A program made the translations under genes and the position numbers. Positions 7,617-15,862 of a stretch of DNA of 64,000 nt are shown one piece after another (positions within the stretch are counted from its first letter, which is position 1; every line of letters begins with the position of its first letter). Origin of the DNA: Streptomyces sp. KL109B (lineage in GTDB: Bacteria > Actinomycetota > Actinomycetes > Streptomycetales > Streptomycetaceae); assembly GCF_030766935.1 (NCBI RefSeq), contig NZ_JASERL010000014.1, positions 124,001 through 188,000 on the forward strand, given 5' to 3'. The notes below the pieces were generated by a model. That model was not told the DNA's origin, ran no database searches, and saw nothing but the letters and a program-made list of their open reading frames with translations.

Positions 7617-8867
7617 GTGAACGCCGCACCTCATCCCAGAACCCAGGCCCCCACCGTCCTCCTCGCGGTCACCTGCGCCGTGACCGCCGCGAACGTCTAC
7701 CTCTGCCAGCCGATCCTCGGCTCCGTCGCCGCCTCCCTCGGCGCCTCGCCCGACGCGCTCGGCCCGGTGGCGACCGCCACCCAGCTCGGCTACGCGCTCG
7801 GCATCCTGCTCGTCGTCCCGGCAGGCGACAGCCACGACCGGCGACGCATCGTCCTCGCCCTCACCGCCGCCTCCTCGCTCGCCCTCGCGGCCTGCGCCCT
7901 CGCCCCGAACGTGGCCTTCCTGGCGGTGGCGAGCCTCGTCCTCGGGCTGTGCTCGCCGGTGCCGCAGCTGATCACCCCGCTCGCCGTGGCCCTGACGGAC
8001 GCGGAGGGCGGCGGAGCAGGGCGCGGGCGGACCGTCGGAGCGGTGCAGGGCGGACTGCTCGTGGGCGTGCTCGCCTCGCGCGCGTACGCGGGCGCCCTTG
8101 CCGAGATCGCCGGGTGGCGCACCGTGTACGTCACGTCATGCCTGCTCGCGCTGGCGCTGATGGGCGTGCTCGCGCGCCGGCTGCCGACCGCGCCGGGACG
8201 CGACCCCATCTCGTACAAGACGGCCCCGACCTCGTACAAGACCGCCCTCGCCTCGCTGCCCGGCCTGGTCCGGCAGCCGCTCGTGGCGCGGGTCGTGGTG
8301 TCGGGGGCGCTGGTGGGGATCGCGTTCGGCGCGTTCTGGACCACGCTGACGTTCCTGGTCACGGACACGTACGGGTTCGGGTCGACGGCCGCCGGGATGT
8401 TCGGCCTCGTCGCCGCAGTGAGCGCGCTGGCCTCCCCGTACGCGGGGCGGAGCGCGGAGCGCCTCGGCAGGCGCGGAGCCATCGCCCTGCTGACCACCCT
8501 GGTGCTGGCCGGCTGGCTGATCCTGCTGCCGGGAGGCGCGGGAGGCAATGGCTCGCTCGTGGCGCTCGTCGTCGGCGTGATCGTCCTCGACGTCGGCGTC
8601 TGGGGCGGTCAGGCCGTCTGCCAGACCGTCCTGTTCACCCTCGACCCGGCCGCGCACAACCGCCTCAACACGGTGTACTTCACCCTGCGCTTCCTCGGGA
8701 TCGCGTTGGGCTCGCTGGCCGGCACCGTGGCGTGGGCCGCGGGCGGCTGGCCGGGCGTGGTCGCCATGGGCCTGGCCGCGACGGGGGCCGGGCTCGTCGT
8801 CGGGGTGCTGCCGGTCCGGGCGCGGGCGAAGGCGCCGGACGCGGTCAGCGCGGGCCGGGAGCGGTGA
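7617..8867 (+). CDS. MFS transporter
   Basis: A 416-residue major facilitator with about 12 membrane helices, resembling the YgaY/arabinose-efflux type (for example AANVYLCQPIL near the N terminus and PAGDSHDRRRI in the loop 2-3 position). I prefer GTG at 7617. A longer start (ATG 7584) exists but leaves only 38 bases to the divergent AraC gene. The sequence GCGGTAT just before the GTG could be a -10 box, giving a leaderless mRNA. The insertion between the two halves contains the imperfect repeat SYKTAPTSYKTAL. The substrate is unknown; it is probably a drug or metabolite exporter regulated by the AraC protein. Its 3' end overlaps the convergent next gene by 23 bases. Confidence 0.85.
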   Translation: MNAAPHPRTQAPTVLLAVTCAVTAANVYLCQPILGSVAASLGASPDALGPVATATQLGYALGILLVVPAGDSHDRRRIVLALTAASSLALAACALAPNVAFLAVASLVLGLCSPVPQLITPLAVALTDAEGGGAGRGRTVGAVQGGLLVGVLASRAYAGALAEIAGWRTVYVTSCLLALALMGVLARRLPTAPGRDPISYKTAPTSYKTALASLPGLVRQPLVARVVVSGALVGIAFGAFWTTLTFLVTDTYGFGSTAAGMFGLVAAVSALASPYAGRSAERLGRRGAIALLTTLVLAGWLILLPGGAGGNGSLVALVVGVIVLDVGVWGGQAVCQTVLFTLDPAAHNRLNTVYFTLRFLGIALGSLAGTVAWAAGGWPGVVAMGLAATGAGLVVGVLPVRARAKAPDAVSAGRER

Positions 8868-9267
8868 GGCGGGCCCCGTCGGCCACGGCGGGGCCGCCCG
8901 CGGGCCGGGACTCGGGGCCCACCGCGAACGAACGGCTGTAGCCGCGCTCGTCGCCGTCGCGGCTGACGAGCTCGATCGCGTAGCCGTCGCCGTCCGGCAC
9001 GTTCGGCAGGACGGTCGACGTCTCGCTGCGGGGCGCCGCGGTCAGCCGCGAGGCGAGCTGCACGACGCGGGCCGCGTCGCCCCGGACCAGCCACATGTCG
9101 AGCTTCTTGCCGGTGCCGTTGCGCCACGTGACGAACATGCTGCCGCCCGAGGTGTGCACGGAGTCCGCCGTGGGCTCCGTGACGGCCAGGCCCTGGGCGG
9201 GCGGCGCCGCGGGCACGAAGGCGAGCAGTGGGGCGGCGGCGAGGGAGAGGAATCCGGTGCGGCGCAT
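8845..9267 (-). CDS. secreted Ser-Thr-rich/KNH-like domain protein
   Basis: A 140-residue protein with a clear signal peptide (MRRT, hydrophobic core FLSLAAAPLLAFVPAAP, probable cleavage after AQG). The remainder is a small beta-sandwich with VTWRNGTGKKLDMWLVRGD and a closing GYSRSF strand, the pattern of the yeast-cell-wall Kre9/Knh-like domain (Ser-Thr-rich GPI-anchored family in Pfam), which bacteria use on exported proteins. No anchor or enzyme domain is attached. The last residues overlap the end of the convergent MFS gene. The role outside the cell is unknown. Confidence 0.7.
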   Translation of the reverse strand: MRRTGFLSLAAAPLLAFVPAAPPAQGLAVTEPTADSVHTSGGSMFVTWRNGTGKKLDMWLVRGDAARVVQLASRLTAAPRSETSTVLPNVPDGDGYAIELVSRDGDERGYSRSFAVGPESRPAGGPAVADGARLTAPGPR

Positions 9268-9574
9268 GCGACGACCTCGTTCCGTTGAATCGATGGGACA
9301 GATGAGGTGGGACGGATGAGAAGTCGGCCGGACGGGTTTCCGGCCGTAGATCTTCTTCCCGTAGTCGCGCGGTCACTCAAGGATTTCGCCACCAGCCCCA
9401 CCCCACGAGGGACGTTCCTGTCCCCGAACCGGTGGCGTCGGCAGGACAGCCGCGCCGCGCGGGAGCATCCTCGCGCACGCGCGCGTGGCCCCCCGAAGCG
9501 GCCGGGCCGCCGGTACTGGTGCACGCTGGATGTGTGACACCGAGCACGGCGACGAGGAGACGAGGCGATTCGAC
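9268..9574. other. 307-base divergent spacer, no gene seen
   Basis: Lies between the secreted protein (minus) and the DUF5709 gene (plus) and should hold both promoters. The only structure I see is a small inverted repeat at 9326-9345 (GGCCGGA / TCCGGCC). No convincing -10/-35 pair or short gene was found. Confidence 0.4.
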
Positions 9575-10084
9575 ATGACCGAGCGCGGCGACGACTCGGC
9601 CATGGGCGACGAGGTGTATCAGCCCTCGGGCCCTGACGTGCGCGACGACGAGGGCATCCTCGAAGTGGAGGACACCCTCAACGACCGCGGCGTGGACCCG
9701 TACGACGAGGGATGGTCGCCGCCCGAGCGCCCGCTGGCCGTCGAGCACACCGGCAACACGGCGGCGGAGCGGCAGGCGGGCGAGACGCTCGACGAGCGCC
9801 TCGCGGAGGAGCGGCCCGACCCCGTCATCGACGCCTACGAGGCGTTGGAGTCCGGTGAGGACGGCGACGACGGCGTGGGGGATCTCCGCGACGGCGACGG
9901 CGAGCCGCTGGACTCAGAGGTGGGCACATGGCGCGCGGGCCGCCTGATCGCGCCGGACGAGGGCGCCCACGAGGACACCGAGAAGGACATGACGGCGACG
10001 GACGCCGGATTCGGCGGGGGAGCGGCGTCGGCGGAAGAGGCCGCGGTGCACGTGGTGGACGACGAGGAGACCTGGGGCCCGTAG
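9575..10084 (+). CDS. DUF5709 family protein
   Basis: A 169-residue, very acidic (Asp/Glu/Gly-rich) cytoplasmic protein without membrane segments. It carries the pattern I associate with DUF5709: DRGVDPYDEGWSPPERP near residues 33-50, then GETLDERLAEERPD, then TWRAGRLIAPDEG in the second half. The ATG at 9575 follows a GAGGAG-like stretch; a longer start at 9530 is possible. The family is widespread in Streptomyces with no assigned function. It is probably monocistronic. Confidence 0.8.
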   Translation: MTERGDDSAMGDEVYQPSGPDVRDDEGILEVEDTLNDRGVDPYDEGWSPPERPLAVEHTGNTAAERQAGETLDERLAEERPDPVIDAYEALESGEDGDDGVGDLRDGDGEPLDSEVGTWRAGRLIAPDEGAHEDTEKDMTATDAGFGGGAASAEEAAVHVVDDEETWGP

Positions 10085-10134
10085 GGGGCCGGAGAGATCC
10101 GGAGAGAGGTCCGCAGCGGCCCGGAGGGCCTACG

Positions 10135-10305
10135 TCACTGTCCGAGCACCATCGCCGTGAGCATCAGCGCCGCCGCGGCGAACGCCGTCGCGAGCGCGAG
10201 GAGCGGTGGGCCGAGCGCCACGTCGCCCGACACCATCCGCCGCGCCGTGATGCCAATGCAGACCACGCCGATCCCACCCAGGATCATCGCCACGAAAATC
10301 AGCAC
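10135..10305 (-). CDS. small two-helix membrane protein (56 aa)
   Basis: A short gene starting at GTG 10305 and ending at TGA 10137-10135. A strong Shine-Dalgarno site (GGAGGGG) lies 6 bases before the GTG, which is the main reason to believe it. The product has two hydrophobic segments (LIFVAMILGGIGVVCIGI and LLALATAFAAAALMLTAMVL) joined by a short polar loop (ARRMVSGD), with almost no soluble part. It faces the DUF1232 membrane protein at 10452. Function unknown. Confidence 0.6.
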   Translation of the reverse strand: MLIFVAMILGGIGVVCIGITARRMVSGDVALGPPLLALATAFAAAALMLTAMVLGQ

Positions 10306-10451
10306 CGATCGCCCCTCCGGCTCGCGAACTCCCGCTTGCGTGTTCGGAACTCATCCTCGCCCGACGAGCCGCGCCTCGCATGTGGGGAGACGACCGGCCC
10401 ATACCGTCTAACCTGGGACGTCTCGACCGCACGAGCCAGGGGGGGACCGGA

Positions 10452-10754
10452 ATGGACAGCACCGCGTGGATCGTTCTCGGCGGCCTCGTGGCGCTCGCGA
10501 TGCTGGCGGCCGCCGCCGTGCTCCTGGTCCGGGTGTTCAAGGCGCGCAAGCTGCTCGTCGACGCGGGCATTCCGTTGCAGCACAAGGCGCTGTTCTGGGC
10601 CGCTGTCGTCTACACGATCTCGCCGGTCGACCTGATCCCCGACCCGGTGTACCTCGACGACATCGGGGTGCTGCTCGTCGCCCTGAAGATGCTGCACGGC
10701 GCGGCGCGCAAGGCCGGCGTCGGCACCGGAAAGCGCCGGACCTCGACTCCCTGA
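10452..10754 (+). CDS. DUF1232 (YkvA-like) membrane protein
   Basis: A 100-residue protein: an N-terminal membrane helix (about residues 5-27), then the DUF1232 core containing YTISPVDLIPD (about 54-64) and YLDDIGVLLVALKML. ISPxDLIPD is the defining motif of the family, seen in small bacterial membrane proteins of unknown role. The ATG at 10452 follows a GGGGGGACCGG ribosome site. No operon partner. Confidence 0.87.
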   Translation: MDSTAWIVLGGLVALAMLAAAAVLLVRVFKARKLLVDAGIPLQHKALFWAAVVYTISPVDLIPDPVYLDDIGVLLVALKMLHGAARKAGVGTGKRRTSTP

Positions 10755-10779
10755 GGCCCGGCGCCAAATTCGCCCGGCC

Positions 10780-12135
10780 TCAGACGGCCGCTTCGGGCGC
10801 GTCCTTCAACACGCCGTGCCCCGCATCCCGTTCGCCCAGCCGCGCGGTCGGCACCTTGGCCGTCTCACGGGCCGTCAGACCCGCGATCACGGGCGGCACG
10901 CACAGCGCCGCCGTGAACAGGGCCACCGCGAACCAGTCGTTGCCCGGGCCCGCGATCTGCGCCGCGAACGTCACCGCGAAACCGGAGATGGCGAAGCCGA
11001 TCTGGGTGCCGATCGCCAGGCCCGACAGCCGTACGCGGGTGGGGAACATCTCGCCGTAGAAGGCCGGCCACACGGCGTTCGCCGCGCTGTAGACGACGCC
11101 GAACGCCAGGATGCCGAGCACGAACGTCAAGGCGTACGAGCCCGTGGAGATCGCCCACAGGTAGCCGAACATCAGCAGCGCGCTGCCCACGGCGCCCGTC
11201 AGGAAGACGGGCCTGCGGCCGATCCGGTCGGCGAGGCGCGCCCACAGCGGGATCGCGGCGAGCGCCACCAGGTTGGCGAGCGCGCCCACCCACAGCATCG
11301 CGGAGCGGTCCATGCCGACCGTGTCGCTCGTCGCGTACGACAGCGCCCACACGGTGAAGATGGTGCTCACGGAGGCGACGAGCGCGCCCCCGATCACGCG
11401 CAGCACGTCCACCCAGTGGTCGCGAAGCAGCACCGCGAGCGGCAGCTTGGCGACCTCGCCGGACTCGGCCTTGCGGGCGAACTCGGGCGTCTCGTCGAGC
11501 GAGCGCCGGATGACGTAGCCGACGACGGCGACGCCGAGGCTCAGCCAGAACGGGATCCGCCAGCCCCAGGACAGGAGTTGGTCCTCGGGCAGCGCCGCGA
11601 TCGGCAGGAAGACGACGGTGGCGAGGAGTTGGCCCGCCTGGGTGCCGTTCAAGGTGAAGCTGGTGAAGTACGCGCGCCGGTCCTCCGGCGCGTGTTCCAA
11701 GGTCATCGAGCCCGCGCTCGACTGCTCGCCCGCCGCCGAGATGCCTTGCAGGATGCGGCAGAGCACGAGCAGCAACGGCGCGAATCCGCCGATCTGTTCG
11801 CGGGTCGGCAGACAGCCGATCAGGAACGTCGACAGGCCCATCAGGACCACCGTGAACACCATGATCTTGCGGCGGCCCAGGCGGTCGCCGATGTGCCCGA
11901 GGAAGAACGCGCCGACCGGCCGCGCGGCGTACGCGACGCCGAACGTGGCCAGCGAGAGCAGGGTGGCGTCGGCCGGATCGGACTCGTCGAAGAACACCTT
12001 CGGGAAGACGAGCGCGGCGGCGCTGCCGTAGATGAAGAAGTCGTAGTACTCGAGGGCGCTGCCGCTCCAGGCGGCGATGGCCGCCTTGCGGGGCTGGCCC
12101 TCTGGTGCGCGCGGTGGCTGAGCGGGGACGGACAC
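10780..12135 (-). CDS. MHS-family MFS transporter, probable shikimate/quinate-type importer
   Basis: A 451-residue metabolite:H+ symporter (MFS, MHS subfamily) with 12 membrane helices. Signatures are WSGSALEYYDFFIYG in helix 1, GHIGDRLGRRKIMV in loop 2-3 and the second-half repeat ARLADRIGRRPVF. GTG at 12135 is chosen because AAGGAG lies 6 bases upstream; a longer start (12159) lacks one. Homologues carry shikimate, proline/betaine or aromatic acids. The TetR regulator and shikimate-pathway genes next door, and a related operator at 12200-12224, point to shikimate or quinate (inference). Confidence 0.85.
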   Translation of the reverse strand: MSVPAQPPRAPEGQPRKAAIAAWSGSALEYYDFFIYGSAAALVFPKVFFDESDPADATLLSLATFGVAYAARPVGAFFLGHIGDRLGRRKIMVFTVVLMGLSTFLIGCLPTREQIGGFAPLLLVLCRILQGISAAGEQSSAGSMTLEHAPEDRRAYFTSFTLNGTQAGQLLATVVFLPIAALPEDQLLSWGWRIPFWLSLGVAVVGYVIRRSLDETPEFARKAESGEVAKLPLAVLLRDHWVDVLRVIGGALVASVSTIFTVWALSYATSDTVGMDRSAMLWVGALANLVALAAIPLWARLADRIGRRPVFLTGAVGSALLMFGYLWAISTGSYALTFVLGILAFGVVYSAANAVWPAFYGEMFPTRVRLSGLAIGTQIGFAISGFAVTFAAQIAGPGNDWFAVALFTAALCVPPVIAGLTARETAKVPTARLGERDAGHGVLKDAPEAAV

Positions 12136-12199
12136 GCGGGCTCCTTGAGCGCTGGGCAAGGGCTGGGCTCATCGACCCGGCGGACCGGAGGCCGGCCGG

Positions 12200-12224
12200 G
12201 TTAATTAACCCACTGGATAGTTAG
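12200..12224 (-). promoter_or_regulatory. candidate TetR operator upstream of the MHS transporter
   Basis: Read on the minus strand, this aligns with the site at 13040-13063 with 17 of 24 positions identical (shared TAAC-N-A-N-CCAGT-NN-GT-NN-ATTA). It overlaps a perfect 14-base palindrome GGGTTAATTAACCC at 12198-12211. It sits 65-90 bases before the transporter GTG. The match is seen in sequence; binding by the neighbouring TetR protein is inferred. Confidence 0.5.
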
Positions 12225-12321
12225 TAGCGGATGGCCAGCGATGTTGCGCCCGTGTTTCCCGCCTGTCAAGAGGTCGCGACGAGGAGGTACGTGCCGATCA
12301 CTGCTCGGTCCAGTGCTCGGT

Positions 12322-12987
12322 TCAGCGCTCGGCGCCGCCCGTCGTCAGGTACGCGATCACCATGTCGCCCAGCATCGTCCGGTAGTGCTCGCGGCGGTCC
12401 GCCGCCGTCAGGTCGCGGCCGAACAGGGCGCCGAACGTGGACCGGTTGGAGACCCGGAAGAAGCAGAACGAGCTGATCATCGCGTGCAGATCGACCGCGT
12501 CCACGTCCGCCGTGAAGACGCCCTCCGCCCGGCCCGCCTCCAAAATCCGGCGGATCACGTCGATCGCGGGCGAGTTGAGGGAGCCGATCGTCTCGGACGC
12601 CGTGATGTGCTCGGCGTCGTGGATGTTCTCGATGCTCACCAGGCGGATGAAGTCCGGGTGCTGCTCGTGGTGGTCGAAGGTCAGCTCGGCGAGCCGGCGG
12701 ATGGCGGCGACCGGGGCGAGGCCCTCGACGTCGGCCTCCTGTTCGGCCTCGCGGATCACCGCGTAGCTGCGCTCCAGGACGGCCGTGAACAGTTGCTCCT
12801 TGCCGCCGAAGTAGTAGTAGATCATCCGCTTCGTGGTGCGGGTGCGGGCCGCGATCTCGTCGACGCGGGCGCCCGTGTACCCGGCGCGCGCGAACTCCTC
12901 CGTGGCGACCTTGAGGATCTCGGCCTTGGTGCGGGCCGCGTCACGGATGCGCCCCTGGCGGGGAGCCGGGTCTTCGACAGTGGTCAT
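12322..12987 (-). CDS. TetR family transcriptional regulator of the shikimate/quinate module
   Basis: A 221-residue regulator. The TetR helix-turn-helix spans about residues 20-65 (ILKVATEEFARAGYTGARVD, then RTRTTKRMIYYYFGGKEQLF), and the C-terminal helical domain should bind the effector. The ATG at 12987 has no strong ribosome site; the spacer to the divergent aroE gene is 87 bases and contains the palindrome at 13043-13056. The MHS transporter lies downstream on the same strand after 186 bases with its own operator-like sequence, so both flanking units are likely targets. The effector is probably a pathway intermediate such as shikimate, quinate or protocatechuate (inference). Confidence 0.87.
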   Translation of the reverse strand: MTTVEDPAPRQGRIRDAARTKAEILKVATEEFARAGYTGARVDEIAARTRTTKRMIYYYFGGKEQLFTAVLERSYAVIREAEQEADVEGLAPVAAIRRLAELTFDHHEQHPDFIRLVSIENIHDAEHITASETIGSLNSPAIDVIRRILEAGRAEGVFTADVDAVDLHAMISSFCFFRVSNRSTFGALFGRDLTAADRREHYRTMLGDMVIAYLTTGGAER

Positions 12988-13039
12988 CCGGCGATTGTAG
13001 GAGCCGGGGGTTCCCACGGGGGCGCCGGGCTTGATATGA

Positions 13040-13063
13040 GTAACGAACCAGTTCGTACATTAC
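13040..13063 (+). promoter_or_regulatory. palindromic TetR operator in the tetR-aroE spacer
   Basis: Contains the perfect inverted repeat ACGAAC-CA-GTTCGT at 13043-13056, just upstream of the aroE ribosome site (GGAGG 13064-13068). ACGAAC/GTTCGT-type arms are typical of TetR-family operators. A related sequence lies at 12200-12224. Confidence 0.6.
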
Positions 13064-13074
13064 GGAGGACCTTC

Positions 13075-13989
13075 GTGCCCCAGGACTCGTATCTCGTCGG
13101 TCTGATCGGCGAGGGCATCGGTCCCTCGCTCAGCCCCGCCCTGCACGAGCGGGAGGCCGACCGGCAGGGCCTGCGGTATCTGTACCGGCGGCTCGACATC
13201 GCCGAACTCGGCGTACGCCCCGAGGGCGTGGGGGAGTTGCTGCGGGCCGCCCGCGCCGTCGGCTTCGACGGCCTGAACGTCACGCACCCCTGCAAGCAGC
13301 TCGTCATCGAGCACCTCGACGAGCTGTCGCCGCAGGCCGCCGCGCTCGGCGCGGTCAACACCGTGGTCTTCGAGGAAGGCGGCCGGGCCGTCGGCCACAA
13401 CACCGACGTCACCGGCTTCGCCGCGTCCTTCGCGCGCGGACTGCCCGACGCCCGCATGGAGCGCGTCGTCCAGCTCGGCGCAGGGGGAGCGGGCGCCGCC
13501 GTCGCGCACGCCGTCCTCACCCTGGGCGCCGGCCGCGTCGTCCTCGTCGACGCGCTGCCGGAGCGGGCCGCCGCCCTCGCCGCGTCCCTGAACCGGCACT
13601 TCGGCGAAGGGCGCGCGCTGCCGGCCGCGCCCGACGCGCTTGCCGCGCACCTCGCCGAGGCCGACGGCATCGTGCACGCCACCCCCACCGGCATGGCCGC
13701 CCACCCCGGCCTCCCGCTCCCCGCCGAGCTGCTGCGCCCCGCCCTGTGGGTCGCCGAGGTCGTCTACCGGCCCCTGGAGACCGAACTCGTCCGCACCGCG
13801 CGCCGCGCGGGCTGCGACGTACTCGACGGCGGCGGCATGGCCGTCTTCCAGGCCGTCGACGCGTTCCGCCTGTTCACCGGGCGGGAGCCGGACGCCTCCC
13901 GCATGCTCACCCACTTCGCCGATCTGGCAGGCGCGGAGACCGCACTACGAGCAACCCCAGCCATCCCCTCAAGCCCCTGCGGCGATTGA
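13075..13989 (+). CDS. shikimate/quinate dehydrogenase (AroE family)
   Basis: A 304-residue NAD(P)-dependent dehydrogenase. N-terminal substrate domain: GPSLSP at residues 16-21 and the catalytic lysine K74 in NVTHPCKQL. NTVVF and GHNTDVTGF then supply the conserved Asn and Asp. The nucleotide domain has GAGGAGAAVAHA. GTG at 13075 is chosen because GGAGG lies 6 bases upstream. The context (TetR, MHS transporter, QuiC-type dehydratase) argues for a catabolic enzyme oxidising shikimate or quinate rather than the biosynthetic AroE, as for QsuD-type enzymes. The last ~6 codons and the stop lie inside a dispersed repeat, so the C terminus was reshaped by it. Confidence 0.85.
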   Translation: MPQDSYLVGLIGEGIGPSLSPALHEREADRQGLRYLYRRLDIAELGVRPEGVGELLRAARAVGFDGLNVTHPCKQLVIEHLDELSPQAAALGAVNTVVFEEGGRAVGHNTDVTGFAASFARGLPDARMERVVQLGAGGAGAAVAHAVLTLGAGRVVLVDALPERAAALAASLNRHFGEGRALPAAPDALAAHLAEADGIVHATPTGMAAHPGLPLPAELLRPALWVAEVVYRPLETELVRTARRAGCDVLDGGGMAVFQAVDAFRLFTGREPDASRMLTHFADLAGAETALRATPAIPSSPCGD

Positions 13990-14014
13990 GCAGCGGGGCA
14001 CGGGGCAGAGCCCC
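13969..14014 (-). repeat. dispersed intergenic repeat, copy 2 (inverted)
   Basis: The same core as copies at 1196 and 30347, in opposite orientation. It lies between the dehydrogenase and dehydratase genes, and its sequence supplies the last codons and the TGA of the dehydrogenase. Confidence 0.8.
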
Positions 14015-14071
14015 GATCTTTTGAGCCCGACCACCGCAACCCTCCGACCCGCCCCCTCCGGAAGGAGCCCC

Positions 14072-15862
14072 GTGCGCACCTCCATCGCCACCGTCTCGCT
14101 CAGCGGATCGCTCACCGAGAAGCTCACCGCCGCCGCCCGCGCGGGCTTCGACGGCGTCGAGATCTTCGAGAACGACCTGCTCGCGAGCCCCCTCACCCCC
14201 GAGGACGTCCGCGAGCGCTGCGCCGACCTCGGCCTGAGCATCGACCTGTACCAGCCGATGCGCGACATGGAGGCCGTGCCCGACGACGTGTTCGCGCGCA
14301 ATCTGCGGCGCGCCGAGCACAAGTTCCGGCTCATGCGACGCCTTGGCGCCGACACCGTCCTGGTGTGCTCCAGCGTGTCACCGCAATCCGTCGGCGACGA
14401 CGCGCTCGCCGCCGAGCAGCTGCGCCAACTCGCCGAGCGGGCAAGCGACTTCGGGATCCGGGTCGCGTACGAGGCGCTGGCCTGGGGCCGGCACGTCAAC
14501 ACGTACGACCACGCCTGGCGGATCGTCGAGGCCGCCGACCACCCCGCGCTCGGCACCTGCCTCGACAGCTTCCACATCCTCGCCCGCGGCACCGAGGGCA
14601 GGGACCTCGAAGGCATCGAGGACATCCCCGGCGACAAGATCTTCTTCCTGCAACTCGCCGACGCGCCACTGCTCGACATGGACGTGCTGCGCTGGAGCCG
14701 CCACTACCGCTGCTTCCCCGGGCAGGGCGACCTCGACGTCGCCGGACTGCTGCGGCACGTCCTGCGGGCCGGATACCAGGGGCCGCTGTCCCTCGAAATC
14801 TTCAACGACGTGTTCCGGCAGGCCGAGGCGGGGCCCGCCGCCGTGGACGCGCTGCGCTCGCTCCTCGCACTCCAAGAGGCCGTGGGGGAAGGCGGGTTGC
14901 CCAAACCCGTGGTGCCGACGGGCGTCGCCTTCGCGGAACTCGTCACCCCCGACGTCGCCCCGGCCGCCGACCTCCTCGCCGCCCTCGGCTTCACCCGCAC
15001 CGGACGCCACCGCGGCAAACCGGTCGACCTGTGGGAGCAGGGCGAGGCCCGCGTGCTCCTCAACACCGGGCCAGCCGCCCGCCGCGACGGCACCGTCCTC
15101 GCCGCCGTCGGCCTGGAGTCCCCCGGCCCGGCCGCCGCCGCCCGCCGCGCCGAGGCCCTGCTCGCCCCGGTCCTGCCGCGCCGCCGGGGAACCGGCGACG
15201 TACTCCTCGACGCGGTCGCCGCACCCGACGGCACCGAACTCTTCTTCTGCGCCACCGGCCGCCCCGAACTCCCCAGCTGGACCCGGGACTTCGAGCCCAC
15301 GGGGGAGCGGCCCGCCGAGACCGACATCACCGGCGTCGACCACCTGCAACTCACCCAGCCCTGGCACCAGTTCGACGAGGCCGCCCTCTTCCACCGCAGC
15401 GTGCTCGGCCTCGAACCGACCGCGAGCGTCGACGTCGCCGACCCGTACGGACTGCTGCGCAGCCGCGCCGTCGCCACCGCCGACGGCGCCGTCCGCATCG
15501 CGCTCGGCGCGGGACCGGGCCCCGGCGAGGACCAGGACCGCGCCCAGCACATCGCCCTCACCACGGACGACGTCGTCGCGGCCGCGCGCCGCTTCCGCGA
15601 AGCGGGCGGTGAGCTGCTGCCGATGCCGGGGAACTACTACGACGACCTCGCGGCCCGCTTCGAGTTCGCGCCCGGCGAGCTGGAGACGTACCAGGACCTC
15701 GGCATCCTCTACGACCGCGACGCACACGGCGCCTTCCGGCACTGCTACACCCGCACCGTGGGCCGCGTCTTCTTCGAACTCGCGCAGCGCGACGACGGCT
15801 ACCAGGGGTACGGGGCGCAGAACGCGCCGGTACGGCTTGCGGCGCAGCACGCGCCGAACTAG
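14072..15862 (+). CDS. quiC: two-domain 3-dehydroshikimate dehydratase (sugar-phosphate-isomerase + HPPD-like)
   Basis: A 596-residue fusion. Residues 1-270 form a xylose-isomerase-like TIM barrel with the expected metal ligands: Glu in YEALAW, Asp in CLDSFH, Gln in FFLQLADAP and Glu in LSLEIFND. Residues ~290-590 form a vicinal-oxygen-chelate module like 4-hydroxyphenylpyruvate dioxygenase, with His in GVDHLQL, His in QHIALTTDD and Glu in VFFELAQR. This architecture is that of QuiC1-type dehydroshikimate dehydratases, which make protocatechuate from 3-dehydroshikimate; the HPPD-like half usually has no known activity. GTG at 14072 follows AAGGAG. It is probably co-transcribed with the dehydrogenase across the 82-base repeat-bearing gap. 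Confidence 0.85.
   Translation: MRTSIATVSLSGSLTEKLTAAARAGFDGVEIFENDLLASPLTPEDVRERCADLGLSIDLYQPMRDMEAVPDDVFARNLRRAEHKFRLMRRLGADTVLVCSSVSPQSVGDDALAAEQLRQLAERASDFGIRVAYEALAWGRHVNTYDHAWRIVEAADHPALGTCLDSFHILARGTEGRDLEGIEDIPGDKIFFLQLADAPLLDMDVLRWSRHYRCFPGQGDLDVAGLLRHVLRAGYQGPLSLEIFNDVFRQAEAGPAAVDALRSLLALQEAVGEGGLPKPVVPTGVAFAELVTPDVAPAADLLAALGFTRTGRHRGKPVDLWEQGEARVLLNTGPAARRDGTVLAAVGLESPGPAAAARRAEALLAPVLPRRRGTGDVLLDAVAAPDGTELFFCATGRPELPSWTRDFEPTGERPAETDITGVDHLQLTQPWHQFDEAALFHRSVLGLEPTASVDVADPYGLLRSRAVATADGAVRIALGAGPGPGEDQDRAQHIALTTDDVVAAARRFREAGGELLPMPGNYYDDLAARFEFAPGELETYQDLGILYDRDAHGAFRHCYTRTVGRVFFELAQRDDGYQGYGAQNAPVRLAAQHAPN

Noticed and set aside
12241..13074. Amino-terminal extension of the shikimate dehydrogenase frame upstream of 13075
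   Set aside because: It is antisense to tetR and runs through the operator; GGAGG sits correctly for the GTG at 13075.
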